A stretch of 64,000 nt of DNA from Marinococcus halotolerans DSM 16375 (GCF_000420725.1 NZ_ATVM01000010.1:40720-104719), one strand, 5' to 3'. Shown: positions 1 through 11,669, counted from the stretch's first letter. Made by a program: numbers and translations. The notes: generated by a model not told the origin, from the letters alone.

Positions 1-24
1 GAAAGAACAGTTGGAGGGAAGACA

Positions 25-957
25 ATGAAAAAGAAAACCGGCCTTTTGGTGATGGCTTACGGAACGCCGAGAAGCCTCGACGAAGTCGAAAGCTATTACA
101 CTCATATCCGGCGCGGGAACAAACCGTCCGAAGAAGCTTTGGAGGATCTTGTCTCCCGCTATAAAGCAATTGGCGGGGTTTCCCCGCTTGCAAAAATTAC
201 GGAGGATCAGGCCTATGGTCTGGGCGGGGTGATGAACGAACGTCACCCGGAACGGGAGTTTCACGTTTATATCGGGTTGAAGCATATTGACCCGTTTATC
301 GAGGATGCTGTTGCTGAAATGAAAAAGGACGGGATCGAAGAGGCGTACAGCATCGTCCTGGCGCCGCACTTTTCGACTTTCAGCGTAAAATCTTATAATG
401 GACGGGCCCAGGAGGAATCCTCCCGGATCAATGGCCCGGCGATTCACAGCGTAGAAAGTTGGTACGACCAGCCGAAATTTCTGCACTACTGGGCTGAACG
501 GGTTCGCGCCATGCTTGACGGGCTTGATGAAGAGAAAACGTGTGTTATTTTTTCTGCTCACAGCCTGCCGGAAAAAATCATCGCCAAAGGAGACCCGTAT
601 CCGGAACAACTGAAAGAAACCGCCCAATGGATCGCAGAGCGCGCCAATGTTCAGCACTACGATATCGGCTGGCAGAGTGAAGGGAATACTCCGGATCCAT
701 GGCTTGGACCGGATGTGCAGGACTTAACGAAGGATCTGCATCATCAACATGGCTATGAGTCATTTGTCTATTGCCCGGTTGGATTTGTAGCCGATCATCT
801 CGAAGTATTGTTTGATAATGATGTTGAATGTAAAGACGCCTGCGACAGTGTAGGGGCGGCATACTACCGGCCGGAAATGCCGAACAGCCAGCGTGAATTT
901 TTAGAGGCGCTCGGCGACGCGATTGATGCTTTAGTGGAACAGAAGGTTTCCTCGTAA
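25..957 (+). CDS. hemH: Coproporphyrin III / protoporphyrin ferrochelatase
   Basis: Inserts ferrous iron into the porphyrin ring in heme synthesis; in Gram-positive bacteria the substrate is usually coproporphyrin III (cytosolic, monomeric enzyme). The 310-residue length fits the monofunctional Firmicute enzyme. Visible motifs are Tyr12 in the N-terminal VMAYGTP stretch, the catalytic-type His179 in SAHSLP (177-182) and Glu260 in [18 protein letters not shown] ribosome site lies just before the ATG. The upstream gene (hemE in B. subtilis) would be outside the window. It ends in a two-way terminator shared with the next, convergent gene. Confidence 0.95.
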   Translation: MKKKTGLLVMAYGTPRSLDEVESYYTHIRRGNKPSEEALEDLVSRYKAIGGVSPLAKITEDQAYGLGGVMNERHPEREFHVYIGLKHIDPFIEDAVAEMKKDGIEEAYSIVLAPHFSTFSVKSYNGRAQEESSRINGPAIHSVESWYDQPKFLHYWAERVRAMLDGLDEEKTCVIFSAHSLPEKIIAKGDPYPEQLKETAQWIAERANVQHYDIGWQSEGNTPDPWLGPDVQDLTKDLHHQHGYESFVYCPVGFVADHLEVLFDNDVECKDACDSVGAAYYRPEMPNSQREFLEALGDAIDALVEQKVSS

Positions 958-965
958 TGTAAAAG

Positions 966-1000
966 GGCGTCCTTTCAAAATGATGAAAGGACGCCTCTTT
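966..1000. terminator. Bidirectional terminator between hemH and the ureohydrolase gene
   Basis: An 11-bp stem (966-976 with 985-995, GGCGTCCTTTC/GAAAGGACGCC) is followed by a T-rich run on the plus strand and preceded by an A-run that gives T's on the minus strand. It can stop both convergent genes. Confidence 0.8.
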
Positions 1001-1006
1001 GTATTG

Positions 1007-1960
1007 TTATGCTTTTCCTTCCTGCTTTAATCTGCCGGCAAGTACGTAAAGGACAGCCAGGGTGACAAAGTGGGAGGAAAAATCATTTTGGTCCTGCTGC
1101 GGGTAGACTTCGACAAAATCCATGCCGCAGAGGCCGTGAACACCGAATTCGTGAATGAGAGTCAGCAGCTGTTCGGGATGGAGTCCGTTGGCATCTGCCG
1201 GGCCGCCGGGGTTGTAGGCATAGTCTAAAATATCGCTGCAGATACTTAAATATACTTCATCGGTCCCTTCAGAAGCGGTCTCATAGACTTCCCTGGCAAA
1301 CGTTTTTAAATCCGGAGCATTGCGGATTTTATCGATAGTAATCGTAACAGCCCCCGCTTCTTTGGCGGATCTGCCATTGACTGCTTTATTGCGGGGGCCG
1401 TGGATGCCAAGGTGCACAAGGCTCTTATTTCTCACCTGCTCATATTCATACAGGCGTGCAAACGGGGAGCCGCGCCCGAACTCGTCGCCCATCGATTCAT
1501 CGTTATTATCAAAGTGGGCATCGATATGAATAATGCCGATTTTTTTCCCGGTAGTTTCACCAAGCGCCCGTACGACCGGATATGTGATGCCATGGTCGCC
1601 TCCGAGACCGACAGGAAACGTGCCGGATGTCCATAAAGAAGAAGCAAATGACTGGATTGTTTCCATCGTGGCCGCAACGTCGGCCGGCGTGGTGGAAACG
1701 TCTCCGGCATCTGCGAGGCTGTAGTGGCTGAGTACATCGATGCCGTCAAGCTCAGGCAGATAGCCGCTGTAGCGCTCAGAGCACTGGCGGATCACCTTCG
1801 GTCCAAGCTCGCAGCCTGTATAAGCCCCCCAGGTTACCGCTCCCTCCCACGGCACACCGTAGATAGTGGCCTGGTAGTTTGCTGCCTGCGATAAATCCTT
1901 TGCTACTGAAGAAGCGTGAAGGAAGGTCGGTGTATTTCCGTAAATGAGTGGTCGGTCCAT
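1007..1960 (-). CDS. Ureohydrolase (arginase/agmatinase family)
   Basis: Binuclear-metal hydrolase of guanidino compounds; members include agmatinase, formimidoylglutamase, guanidinobutyrase and guanidine hydrolase. The metal motifs GGDHG (120-124) and IDAHFD (146-151) are intact. The third motif, normally SxDxD, reads SICSD (239-243), so one usual metal-ligand Asp is Cys. The downstream NPGGPADANGL segment also differs from classical agmatinases. The 317-residue length is normal. The gene stands alone with no polyamine or histidine genes nearby, so the substrate cannot be named; agmatinase is only a default. Start is the ATG at 1960 after a GAGGGTG-like site. Confidence 0.85.
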   Translation of the reverse strand: MDRPLIYGNTPTFLHASSVAKDLSQAANYQATIYGVPWEGAVTWGAYTGCELGPKVIRQCSERYSGYLPELDGIDVLSHYSLADAGDVSTTPADVAATMETIQSFASSLWTSGTFPVGLGGDHGITYPVVRALGETTGKKIGIIHIDAHFDNNDESMGDEFGRGSPFARLYEYEQVRNKSLVHLGIHGPRNKAVNGRSAKEAGAVTITIDKIRNAPDLKTFAREVYETASEGTDEVYLSICSDILDYAYNPGGPADANGLHPEQLLTLIHEFGVHGLCGMDFVEVYPQQDQNDFSSHFVTLAVLYVLAGRLKQEGKA

Positions 1961-2040
1961 ATGTCAGCACCCTCTCTGTGTGTGATTTTCAATGTATAGG
2001 GAGTGAAGAAGTGTCTATGCCCTGATACGTTTACCACGTG

Positions 2041-2056
2041 ACATGTGATACAATAA
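2041..2056 (+). promoter_or_regulatory. Candidate extended -10 promoter for spo0B-obg
   Basis: TGATACAAT (TG-n-TACAAT, 2046-2054) lies about 95 bp before spo0B in the divergent gap. No convincing -35 box is seen, as is common for extended -10 promoters. Confidence 0.35.
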
Positions 2057-2148
2057 AGTGTACCATATGTGAGTAGTTTTGCGTTCGAAGCAGTGGAACA
2101 AACTGTACAGCAGCACAAGCGCAGGGAAGTGGAAAGGCGGTAACACCT

Positions 2149-2691
2149 ATGAAGGCTGAAGAGAAATTAGAAGTATTGAAGCATTCCCGTCATGACTGGA
2201 TGAATGTCCTGCAGCTTCTGAAAACACACGCTGCGCTTGGTAAAGTGGAAGAGCTTCAGAAAGTGATCGAAAAAACCACCTTCAAAGCTTCCCATGAAGC
2301 CAAGCTGTCAAATGTACAGGCTCCGGCGTTCGCTGTAGAGCTGATCACGTTCCATTGGCAGGAGCACTGGTTTTCCATTGATTTTGAGGTGGAGGATACG
2401 TTCAGTGCCGAGCCGGACGATCAGAAGTGGACTGGTTTTTTTCAAGGACTGGCAGCACGCATTGATGAACAGGCCGAGCGAACGAGAAATAACCACCTCG
2501 AAATTTCCATCAACCAGAACGATGGCGGGCTTCCGTGTCTGGAGCTCGATTTTGAAGGTGAATTAAAGAGTCCCGAGAGGCTTGAACAGTGGATACGAAA
2601 AGAGTCCGTAATGATAGATATGATTGAATATATAGAAGTAAGCACAGAGCACCTATATTGCGTCATTGTCGATCAAGCAGGCGGTCAGTAA
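2149..2691 (+). CDS. spo0B: Sporulation phosphotransferase Spo0B
   Basis: Phosphorelay protein that passes phosphate from Spo0F to Spo0A at the start of sporulation. The N-terminal helix carries the H-box [12 protein letters not shown] with the phospho-accepting His15. The rest (180 residues) fits the degenerate kinase-like C-terminal domain, which lacks ATP-binding motifs. It sits directly before obg, as in B. subtilis. In B. subtilis the ribosomal genes rplU-rpmA precede spo0B; here they are absent and a ureohydrolase gene lies upstream. The identification rests on the H-box, size and position next to obg, since Spo0B sequences diverge quickly. The presence of spo0B marks an endospore former. 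Confidence 0.85.
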   Translation: MKAEEKLEVLKHSRHDWMNVLQLLKTHAALGKVEELQKVIEKTTFKASHEAKLSNVQAPAFAVELITFHWQEHWFSIDFEVEDTFSAEPDDQKWTGFFQGLAARIDEQAERTRNNHLEISINQNDGGLPCLELDFEGELKSPERLEQWIRKESVMIDMIEYIEVSTEHLYCVIVDQAGGQ

Positions 2692-2713
2692 GAATACTAA
2701 TGAGGTGAAAGAG

Positions 2714-4003
2714 TTGTTTGTAGATCACGTAAATTTATATGTAAAAGGCGGCGATGGCGGAGATGGCATGGTCGCCTTTCGTCGGGAAAAGTATGTTCCG
2801 GACGGCGGACCGGCCGGAGGCGACGGAGGCAGAGGCGCAGATGTAGTTTTTGAAGTGGATGAAGGGCTCAGGACATTGATGGATTTCCGGTATCAGCGCC
2901 ACTTTAAGGCAAAACGCGGCGACAATGGAAGATCCAAAAACCAGCACGGCAGAGGCGGCGAAGATTTAATTGTCCGTGTACCGCCGGGCACTATTATCCG
3001 GGACCGCAGCTCTGAGGTTATGATTGCGGATTTAACAGAGCATAAACAACGGGTGGTAGTGGCAAAAGGCGGAAGGGGCGGCCGTGGAAACACACGATTT
3101 GCTTCTCCCTCCAATCCGGCCCCGGAAATCAGCGAAAAAGGCGAGCCGGCGGAGGAAAAAGACATTCAGCTTGAGCTGAAGGTACTGGCAGACGTTGGTC
3201 TCGTCGGTTTTCCGAGCGTTGGTAAATCGACGCTATTGTCTATTGTATCAGCAGCCCGTCCGAAAATTGCCGATTATCCATTTACTACACTAAAGCCGAA
3301 CCTCGGCGTCGTGGATGCAGGTGAAGGGAAAAGCTTTGTCATGGCGGACCTCCCGGGGCTTATTGCCGGAGCCCATGAAGGCGTTGGACTCGGAGCTCAA
3401 TTTTTACGGCACATTGAACGGACACGGGTGCTTGTGCATATTGTGGATATGGCCGGTGAACTCGAAGGCCGTGATCCGTTTGAGGATTTCCAGCAGATCA
3501 ATGCGGAGCTGCGGGAGCACAACCTCCGGCTGCTTGAACGCCCAATGGTAGTAATGGCTAACAAGATGGACATGCCGGGCACAGAGGAACAGCTTGAAGA
3601 GTTTAAAAAGAAGCTTCCGGAAGGCATTGAAGTATTTCCTGTCTCTACCCTTAGAAAGCAGGGTATTCAGCCGCTTCTGCAGAGAGTGGCAGATCTGGTG
3701 GAAACGACCCCTGCCTTTCATTTATATGATGAAGAGGACCAGGAAGAAAAAGTGGTGTACACGCTCGATGAAAAAGAAGCTCCGTTTTATATTGGCCGAG
3801 CCGACGACGGTGCTTATGTACTGTACGGACCGGACATCGAAAAACACTATAGAATGGCGGATCTCTCCCACGAAGATTCGATGCAGCGCTTTTCCAGGAA
3901 AATGCGCAACATGGGCGTCGATGAAGCACTGCGCGAGCGAGGGGCTAAACACGGAGATACAGTAAGGCTGCTGGACTTTGAGTTTGAATTTGTTGATGGG
4001 TAA
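2714..4003 (+). CDS. obg: GTPase Obg (ribosome assembly, sporulation)
   Basis: Essential GTPase bound to the 50S subunit, involved in ribosome maturation and stress and sporulation signalling. The order is the glycine-rich Obg fold ([18 protein letters not shown] at the N-terminus), the G domain with P-loop GFPSVGKST near residue 165, the DLPG switch II and NKMD, then the OCT domain ending DFEFEF. I start at the TTG at 2714, because it gives the family N-terminus ([14 protein letters not shown]) and has GAGGTG five bases upstream. An earlier in-frame ATG at 2666 would overlap spo0B and add 16 non-family residues. Length is 429 aa. Confidence 0.95.
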   Translation: MFVDHVNLYVKGGDGGDGMVAFRREKYVPDGGPAGGDGGRGADVVFEVDEGLRTLMDFRYQRHFKAKRGDNGRSKNQHGRGGEDLIVRVPPGTIIRDRSSEVMIADLTEHKQRVVVAKGGRGGRGNTRFASPSNPAPEISEKGEPAEEKDIQLELKVLADVGLVGFPSVGKSTLLSIVSAARPKIADYPFTTLKPNLGVVDAGEGKSFVMADLPGLIAGAHEGVGLGAQFLRHIERTRVLVHIVDMAGELEGRDPFEDFQQINAELREHNLRLLERPMVVMANKMDMPGTEEQLEEFKKKLPEGIEVFPVSTLRKQGIQPLLQRVADLVETTPAFHLYDEEDQEEKVVYTLDEKEAPFYIGRADDGAYVLYGPDIEKHYRMADLSHEDSMQRFSRKMRNMGVDEALRERGAKHGDTVRLLDFEFEFVDG

Positions 4004-4046
4004 CCAGTCAGTATAAATCAGAGTATAAAAGAGTGTGGTGAAAGCA

Positions 4047-4499
4047 GTGGCAGACAGAATTGATCATTTCTATCTTGTACGGGAAGATCTGTTAACAGAT
4101 GCAATGCAGAAAACGTTGGAAGCAAAAGCACTGCTTGAAAGCGGAAAGGTGCAGAAGGTGGCAGAGGCGGTACAGCATGTAGATCTGAGCCGCAGCGCTT
4201 TTTATAAATACCGGGATGCTATTTTTCCGTTTCATACGATGATACAGGAGCAGATTATTACATTATCGATCCAGCTCGCCGATCGCTCCGGCTCCCTGTC
4301 GGAGCTGCTGCGTATTGTAGCGGAAGCAAATTCAAATGTGCTTACTATTAATCAGACGATCCCGCTGCAGGGGCGGGCAAATATCACGCTGACTGTGGAT
4401 ACGTCGGCGCTCAGTCTGGAAATCCGTGACTTTGTACGCAAAATTCAGGAAATGGAATTTGTGGAAAAGGCTGAAATAGTCGGGTCCGGATCGCTGTAA
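4047..4499 (+). CDS. pheB: ACT domain protein PheB (UPF0735)
   Basis: Small regulatory-type protein co-transcribed with pheA in Bacillus; sometimes called a chorismate mutase, but the visible domains are an N-terminal helix-turn-helix-like part ([18 protein letters not shown]) and a C-terminal ACT domain ([32 protein letters not shown]). I choose the GTG at 4047 ([13 protein letters not shown]), which matches the usual start and has GGTG six bases upstream; GTG codons at 4035 and 4038 are alternatives. It follows obg by about 40 bp and precedes pheA by about 30 bp, so the three are probably one operon. Confidence 0.9.
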   Translation: MADRIDHFYLVREDLLTDAMQKTLEAKALLESGKVQKVAEAVQHVDLSRSAFYKYRDAIFPFHTMIQEQIITLSIQLADRSGSLSELLRIVAEANSNVLTINQTIPLQGRANITLTVDTSALSLEIRDFVRKIQEMEFVEKAEIVGSGSL

Positions 4500-4527
4500 A
4501 GAGTAGAAAGGTAAAGGAGTGTAGAGA

Positions 4528-5418
4528 GTGAAGCGAGTGGGATATCTTGGCCCGAGGGGGACTTTTACAGAAATGGCGGCCCGGGTGCTTTTTCATGAAC
4601 AGGCGCTTGAGCCCTTTGATACGATTGCAGAAGGGATGAAGCTTGCGCAGCAGCAGGAGATAGATATTGCTGTCGTACCGCTTGAAAATGCGATCGAAGG
4701 CTCGGTGAATGTGACCCTGGACTATTTGATCCATAAGCATGAACTGCCAATTATTGGAGAAGTGACTGTGCCGATTGAGCAGCACCTGCTGGCTCTTCCG
4801 GAGGAAAAGAAGCAATGGGAGCAGGCGGAGTTTGTGCATTCACATCCGCACGCCATCGCCCAGTGCCATGAGTTTCTAAGCCGGTGGATGCCGGAGACAA
4901 AAGCACAGTTTACAAATTCCACCAGTGCCGCTGCAAAAAAGCTGAGTGAGGGCACTGCCGAAGGTGTGGTTATTGCAACCAGGCTTGCTGCAGAGCAGTA
5001 TGGCCTCGAGATTGTAAAGGAAAACATTCATGACTATACGAACAACCATACCCGCTTTGTAGTGCTTGCAGGCAGTGAAGACCACGTGGAAAGTCTTTCG
5101 AAAGAAAAGAAAGTAACGGAGAGGACGACGATGGTCATTACGCTGCCATCCGACTATCCAGGCGCTCTGCATCAGGTGCTTGCCGCCTTTTCATGGCGTA
5201 AATTAAATTTAACAAAAATTGAATCCCGTCCAATGAAGACCGGGATTGGAAATTACTTTTTTGTCATGGACGTGGAACAGCCGGAGGACGATATTTTGAT
5301 TCCGGGCGTTATTGCTGAGCTTGAAGCCCTCGGCTTCGGGGTCCGGGTCCTCGGGCATTATCCGTGCTTTGAACTCTCTACGGCCGAAGCGAAAGTAGAC
5401 AGCCGGACGACAGGCTAA
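4528..5418 (+). CDS. pheA: Prephenate dehydratase
   Basis: Converts prephenate to phenylpyruvate in phenylalanine synthesis. Monofunctional 296-residue form: the PDT domain opens with GYLGPRGTFTEMAA, contains the catalytic NNHTRFVVLAG stretch near residue 170, and is followed by a C-terminal ACT domain with the phenylalanine-binding ESRPMKTG motif. The GTG start at 4528 has AAAGGAG upstream. Its stop overlaps by four bases the stop of the convergent niaR; no terminator separates them, so transcripts probably overlap. Confidence 0.95.
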   Translation: MKRVGYLGPRGTFTEMAARVLFHEQALEPFDTIAEGMKLAQQQEIDIAVVPLENAIEGSVNVTLDYLIHKHELPIIGEVTVPIEQHLLALPEEKKQWEQAEFVHSHPHAIAQCHEFLSRWMPETKAQFTNSTSAAAKKLSEGTAEGVVIATRLAAEQYGLEIVKENIHDYTNNHTRFVVLAGSEDHVESLSKEKKVTERTTMVITLPSDYPGALHQVLAAFSWRKLNLTKIESRPMKTGIGNYFFVMDVEQPEDDILIPGVIAELEALGFGVRVLGHYPCFELSTAEAKVDSRTTG

Positions 5419-5972
5419 TTGTCTTCATTAAGCAGGTAGGCACGATTTCGTAAAGCTTCAAGCAGGACGTTGAACTGAGCGTGCGAAGGAATCTCAATAG
5501 TGTGAAGGTGCACGCCGGCGGTCAGCTCTGAGAGCATGGAAGCATTTGTGTTTCTCATGTTCTCAATAAAGCGGTCCGCGTCGATCCGGCTTTCAATCAT
5601 TAAGGATGCGGTAATGTCCCCGTAAACGGGATGCTCGATGGAAACATCGATAACTTTCCCACCGTGATCTACGATCAAGTACAGCTCCTCGAGGGTGCTG
5701 TCCGGGTCGGAAGGATGGGAAACGGCTACGCGTTTTCGTACCGTCTGAGTGGAGTCCTTATTTTTTATAATAATGTAGCCCTGGGACGTAGCGAGAATCG
5801 GATGGCCCTGGGCTTTCAGTAATGACATATCCTGAACAATGACCTGACGGCTGACGCTTGCCCTTGAAGCAAGAGAGCTTCCAGTCAGCGGCCGGGGGGA
5901 CATTTCAAGCCATTCAAGCAGCTGATTGCGCCGGTCGGCTCCAAGCATTTTTTTTGAAGAATCTTTAGGCAT
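5415..5972 (-). CDS. niaR: Niacin-responsive repressor NiaR (HTH_11 + 3H domain)
   Basis: Transcriptional repressor of NAD synthesis and niacin uptake genes (YrxA/NadR in B. subtilis). The N-terminal winged HTH runs from RRNQLLEWLEMSPRPLTG to QGYIII; the C-terminal 3H ligand- and metal-binding domain contains conserved histidines (EHPVYGDI, GVHLHTIEIPSHAQF). At 185 residues it is of normal size. In B. subtilis it also lies next to pheA, but the nadABC genes it regulates there are not in this window. It overlaps pheA tail to tail. Confidence 0.88.
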   Translation of the reverse strand: MPKDSSKKMLGADRRNQLLEWLEMSPRPLTGSSLASRASVSRQVIVQDMSLLKAQGHPILATSQGYIIIKNKDSTQTVRKRVAVSHPSDPDSTLEELYLIVDHGGKVIDVSIEHPVYGDITASLMIESRIDADRFIENMRNTNASMLSELTAGVHLHTIEIPSHAQFNVLLEALRNRAYLLNEDN

Positions 5973-6094
5973 GGTAATACCTCACTTTGTAGGTTGCTAC
6001 TCTATATCATAGCGGTAATGTGTTTTTATTGTAAATTAAAAACTGCCGCCTTTTTATTCTATATCGGGCGGTGAAGACAGGAAGGAGAAGCGTA

Positions 6095-6853
6095 ATGGCA
6101 GGACATTCGAAATGGAATAATATTAAGCGTCGCAAAGAAGCCCAGGATTCTAAGCGGGCAAAAATATTCACGAAATTGTCGAAGGAAATTTTTGCGGCTG
6201 TCCGGGAGGCAGGAGATGACCCCGACCAGAATCTTCGTTTGCGTATGGCGATTACAAAAGCGCGGGCAGCGAATATTCCAAATGAAAATATTACGCGGAC
6301 TATCAAAAAAGCAAAAGGCCAGGGCGCAGAACTGCAGTATGAAGAAATGACGTACGAAGGGTACGGACCCGGCGGAGCCGCGGTCATGATCAAAGCGTTA
6401 ACGGATAATAAAAACCGTACTGTGGCGGATATTCGAGCCGCTTTTAACAAAAACGGGGGTAACCTCGGGGAGAATGGCTGCGTCTCTTTTCTATTCAATA
6501 AAGAGGGCTTTCTGGCCGTTGACCGTGAAAACCTTGAAGCAGATGAAGACACGTTCATGCTTGAAGCGGTGGAAGCCGGGGCAAATGACGTGGAGTACGA
6601 TGACCACGGCTTTTATATTTACACTGAGCCCGATGATTTTGAATCTGTAAAAGGGGCTATGGAGCATACGTATCATTTTTCCACGGCCGAGGTTACCATG
6701 ATTCCCGAGACGAAAGCCCATTTAGAGGACGAGCATGCCAGTAAAATGCTCAAATTGATCGATACGCTTGAAGATAACGACGATGTGCAGAGCGTGTACC
6801 ATAACTTTGAAGCAGAAGAAGAGCAGATGGAACGCCTGGAAGTTTCCCCTTAA
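6095..6853 (+). CDS. yebC: YebC/PmpR (TACO1) family protein
   Basis: Three-domain TACO1/YebC family protein. It was long annotated as a transcription regulator; family members are now linked to translation through stalling sequences. The start is fixed by the invariant MAGHSKWNNIK N-terminus at the ATG 6095, with AAGGAGAAG upstream. Internal family signatures include the AKARAANIPNENITRTIKK segment and GGAAVMIKALTDNKNRT. Length is 252 aa. It precedes ruvAB as in many bacteria but ends in its own terminator. Confidence 0.93.
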   Translation: MAGHSKWNNIKRRKEAQDSKRAKIFTKLSKEIFAAVREAGDDPDQNLRLRMAITKARAANIPNENITRTIKKAKGQGAELQYEEMTYEGYGPGGAAVMIKALTDNKNRTVADIRAAFNKNGGNLGENGCVSFLFNKEGFLAVDRENLEADEDTFMLEAVEAGANDVEYDDHGFYIYTEPDDFESVKGAMEHTYHFSTAEVTMIPETKAHLEDEHASKMLKLIDTLEDNDDVQSVYHNFEAEEEQMERLEVSP

Positions 6854-6854
6854 G

Positions 6855-6882
6855 CCTTTCACCCCGCCGGTGGAAGGTTTTT
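6855..6882 (+). terminator. Terminator after yebC
   Basis: A nine-pair stem (6855-6863 with 6869-6877, one G-T pair, CCGCC loop) is followed by TTTTT. Confidence 0.8.
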
Positions 6883-6942
6883 AATACACAGGCGTTTGGG
6901 AGACTGGGCGAATAGTCATTTTTCAACGGGGGCGATCTTTGC

Positions 6943-6965
6943 TATGATATAGGAAAGCATGTTCG
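6943..6965 (+). promoter_or_regulatory. Candidate ruvAB promoter -10 and LexA (SOS) operator
   Basis: TATGAT (6943-6948) is a likely -10 box. Directly after it, 6952-6965 reads GGAAAGCATGTTCG, which fits the Bacillus LexA consensus CGAACRNRYGTTYG at 12 of 14 positions by eye. A site over the transcription start would allow SOS repression, as is known for ruvAB in B. subtilis. Confidence 0.5.
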
Positions 6966-6993
6966 CATTTCAATAAGGCAAGGAGAGGACACA

Positions 6994-7602
6994 GTGATTG
7001 AATTCGTAAAAGGACGCGTGGATCATATAAAAGGAGACACCATCACGATTGAAAACAACGGGATCGGCTATTTAATCTATTGCTCCAACCCTTTTGTGTT
7101 TAACGGCCAGCAGCCGGATGAAGAAACAGTAGTATATACATATCAGTATGTAAAAGAGGACGTGAACCGTCTGTACGGCTTTCGTTCAAGAAAAGAGCGC
7201 GAGCTGTTTGAACAGCTGCTGCAGGTGTCGGGAATAGGGCCAAAGGGCGCCCAGGCAATTCTTGCCTCCGGAGATCCGGGGCAGGTCGTCGGAGCTATTG
7301 AAAACGAAGACGAAACGTTTTTAACCAAGTTCCCGGGAGTCGGAAAGAAAACAGCAAAGCAGATGATTATCGATCTGAAAGGAAAACTGACCGGTGTTTA
7401 TGATGCGGTAACAGTAGCGGGGGCACCGGTCTCACTGCTTGACGAGCAGCAGCCGGGCGGGGACCTCGAGGAAGCGCTTCAAGCGCTTACGGCTTTAGGC
7501 TACGGAGAAAAAGAAATCAAAAAAGTGCGCCCTCATTTAGAGAAAGAACAGCTGAGTGCAGATGAATATGTAAGAAAAGCCCTGCAGTGGATGCTCACAT
7601 AG
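6994..7602 (+). CDS. ruvA: Holliday junction branch migration protein RuvA
   Basis: Junction-binding subunit of the RuvAB branch-migration motor. The N-terminal OB fold ([20 protein letters not shown]) is followed by two helix-hairpin-helix motifs ([13 protein letters not shown] and [13 protein letters not shown]) and a C-terminal RuvB-binding domain ending in LQWML. At 202 residues it is typical. The GTG start has AAGGAGAGG upstream. ruvB follows after 24 bases. Confidence 0.96.
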   Translation: MIEFVKGRVDHIKGDTITIENNGIGYLIYCSNPFVFNGQQPDEETVVYTYQYVKEDVNRLYGFRSRKERELFEQLLQVSGIGPKGAQAILASGDPGQVVGAIENEDETFLTKFPGVGKKTAKQMIIDLKGKLTGVYDAVTVAGAPVSLLDEQQPGGDLEEALQALTALGYGEKEIKKVRPHLEKEQLSADEYVRKALQWMLT

Positions 7603-7626
7603 CAGAAAACAGAGGAGGAAAAATTC

Positions 7627-8634
7627 TTGGAAGATAGAATTGTTTCTCAGGAAGCAGAATCAGGAGAAGATTTGGTGGAACAAAGCATTCGTCCGGACCG
7701 GCTTCGGGAATATATCGGCCAGCGAAAAGTAAAGGAAAACCTGGAAGTATTTATTGAAGCGGCAAAGCTTCGGGAAGAGCCGCTTGACCATACATTGCTT
7801 TACGGGCCGCCAGGCCTTGGAAAAACGACGCTTGCCATGATTATTGCACGTGAGATGGAGGTGAACATCCGGACGACCAGCGGCCCTGCTATTGAAAGGC
7901 CCGGAGACCTGGCCGCGGTCATGACAGCTCTGGAACCCGGCGACGTACTTTTTATCGATGAGATACACCGGCTGCCCCGGGCAGTGGAGGAAGTGCTGTA
8001 CCCGGCGATGGAGGATTTTTGCATCGATATTGTAATTGGCAAGGACAGCTCTGCACGTTCTGTCCGCCTGGATCTTCCGCCATTCACGCTGATTGGTGCC
8101 ACTACGAGAGCGGGCCTGCTCTCCGCGCCACTCAGAGATCGTTTCGGCGTGCATGCGCGCCTGGAATACTACGTGGAGGAGGACCTGGCTGAAATTGTCC
8201 GGCGTTCGGGGGATTTATTTCAGCTCAATATTGATAAAGGAGCAGCCTACGAGCTTGCCAGAAGGTCCCGGGGGACGCCCCGGGTAGTGAACCGGCTGCT
8301 GCGGCGGGTGCGTGATTTTGCCCAGGTGCAGGGAGACGGCAGCATCACGATGGAGCTTGCGAATCATGCACTTGAACGGCTGCAGGTGGATAAGCTCGGC
8401 CTTGACCACATTGACCATAAATATCTGCTCGGTTTAATTGAAACATTTCGGGGCGGCCCGGCCGGGGTGGAAGCAATAGCGGCAAAGATCGGTGAGGAGG
8501 CCCATACGCTTGAAGACGTGTATGAGCCGTATTTAATGCAGATCGGGTTTTTGCAGCGGACGCCACGAGGAAGAAAAGCAGCTCCGCTTGCGTATGAGCA
8601 TTTTGGTTATCCGTATCAGGAAGAAAATACATGA
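7627..8634 (+). CDS. ruvB: Holliday junction helicase RuvB
   Basis: AAA+ motor of the RuvAB complex. Walker [10 protein letters not shown] (60-68), Walker B DEIH (111-114), sensor region GATTRAG and the C-terminal winged helix with RTPRGR are all present; 335 residues. The start is TTG at 7627, supported by GGAGGAAAAA just upstream and by the family N-terminus. Confidence 0.97.
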   Translation: MEDRIVSQEAESGEDLVEQSIRPDRLREYIGQRKVKENLEVFIEAAKLREEPLDHTLLYGPPGLGKTTLAMIIAREMEVNIRTTSGPAIERPGDLAAVMTALEPGDVLFIDEIHRLPRAVEEVLYPAMEDFCIDIVIGKDSSARSVRLDLPPFTLIGATTRAGLLSAPLRDRFGVHARLEYYVEEDLAEIVRRSGDLFQLNIDKGAAYELARRSRGTPRVVNRLLRRVRDFAQVQGDGSITMELANHALERLQVDKLGLDHIDHKYLLGLIETFRGGPAGVEAIAAKIGEEAHTLEDVYEPYLMQIGFLQRTPRGRKAAPLAYEHFGYPYQEENT

Positions 8635-8647
8635 GCCGTTTTTAAGC

Positions 8648-8675
8648 CAGCACTTTGTGGTGCTGGATTTCTTTC
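8648..8675 (+). terminator. Weak terminator after ruvB
   Basis: A CCAGCAC/GTGCTGG stem (8648-8654 with 8661-8667) is followed by an interrupted T-run (ATTTCTTTC). Confidence 0.5.
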
Positions 8676-8698
8676 GTGCATAAAACAGTAAATTCTTA

Positions 8699-8704
8699 TA
8701 TAAT
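8699..8704 (+). promoter_or_regulatory. Candidate -10 box for queA-tgt
   Basis: A perfect TATAAT stands 44 bp before the queA ATG. No good -35 box is recognisable at 16-18 bp. Confidence 0.35.
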
Positions 8705-8747
8705 AGCTTTTGGTTTTACGTGATTGAACGAATAGGAAGGGTTAGCG

Positions 8748-10927
<2,180 letters not shown>

Positions 10928-10960
10928 ATCGGGGAAGCTAAAGGGACAAGGGGTGAAACA

Positions 10961-11212
10961 GTGAGTACAATTATCGTATTGGTTTTGATGTTTCTCATAT
11001 TCTATTTCCTTTTGATTCGTCCGCAGCAAAAGCAGCAGAAGCGGATCAAGGAAATGCATGCGAATCTGCAGAAAGGTGACCGTATCGTTACTATCGGCGG
11101 TATACACGGCACCATTGATGCTATTGATGAAAACAAACTCATCGTGGACGTAGACGGCAACATGAAATTGACGTTTGACCGGAACGCGGTCCGCGAAACA
11201 GTAAATGAATAG
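10961..11212 (+). CDS. yajC: Sec translocon accessory subunit YajC
   Basis: Small single-pass membrane protein associated with SecDF. One N-terminal transmembrane helix (IIVLVLMFLIFYFLLI) is followed by the hallmark RPQQKQQKR motif and a short cytoplasmic beta domain (GDRIVTIGGIHGTI). 83 residues. GTG start with AAGGGG upstream. It ends in a strong terminator. Confidence 0.94.
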   Translation: MSTIIVLVLMFLIFYFLLIRPQQKQQKRIKEMHANLQKGDRIVTIGGIHGTIDAIDENKLIVDVDGNMKLTFDRNAVRETVNE

Positions 11213-11221
11213 CCTGTATAG

Positions 11222-11253
11222 AATTCCCGTTTACAAATAAACGGGAATTTTTT
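11222..11253 (+). terminator. Terminator after yajC
   Basis: A perfect 11-bp stem AATTCCCGTTT/AAACGGGAATT (11222-11232 with 11239-11249) is followed by a T-run. Confidence 0.92.
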
Positions 11254-11322
11254 CATCCTGAGAGAAAAGTATGTTTGCCACATCTTCATGGTTAAGTATA
11301 ATGAAAAGCAGGAGGTGTTCTG

Positions 11323-11643
11323 ATGGAAAAAGTCTGGGAAGAGTGGAAGGCGGTTGTTTATCCGGCACTTGAGAGCAAAGTGAAGGAGTTTGAAACACTT
11401 GGGTACAAAAACATACATATAGACGAAATCTGGGAAATGAGCGTAAGCCAGATGAAAAAACGTCAGGCTGCTCCAGTATTACATACAATTGTACAGACGA
11501 TTCTGCATATGAAAATGCACGATTACATGCAGCAGAAAACGATCGAATCGTACAAGAAGATCGAACAAAAGAAAAACTATGACGAAGCTCTGGAGGAAAT
11601 ACTGGCCCAGGTGAGTGGCAATGTAGCAGAAAAGGTCGATTGA
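11323..11643 (+). CDS. comN: Post-transcriptional regulator ComN family protein
   Basis: 106-residue, mostly helical cytosolic protein matching ComN (YrzD), which in B. subtilis affects comE operon mRNA post-transcriptionally. The position between yajC and secD is the same as in B. subtilis. The N-terminus (WEEWKAVVYPALESKVKEF) and IDEIWEMSVSQMKK are the recognisable parts. RBS AGGAGGTG before the ATG. The -35 box of the secD promoter overlaps its stop codon. The comE operon itself lies at the far end of this window. Confidence 0.78.
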   Translation: MEKVWEEWKAVVYPALESKVKEFETLGYKNIHIDEIWEMSVSQMKKRQAAPVLHTIVQTILHMKMHDYMQQKTIESYKKIEQKKNYDEALEEILAQVSGNVAEKVD

Positions 11644-11669
11644 CATTTAATTCTGCGCATACGTATAAT
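11640..11669 (+). promoter_or_regulatory. Strong sigma-A promoter for secD-secF
   Basis: TTGACA (11640-11645) and TATAAT (11664-11669) are separated by 18 bp. Both boxes are perfect, and the -35 overlaps the comN stop. It implies a leader of roughly 125 nt before secD. Confidence 0.85.

Noticed and set aside
8640..8747. preQ1 riboswitch before queA
   Set aside because: No preQ1 pseudoknot-like sequence; only a short terminator and a TATAAT box were found.
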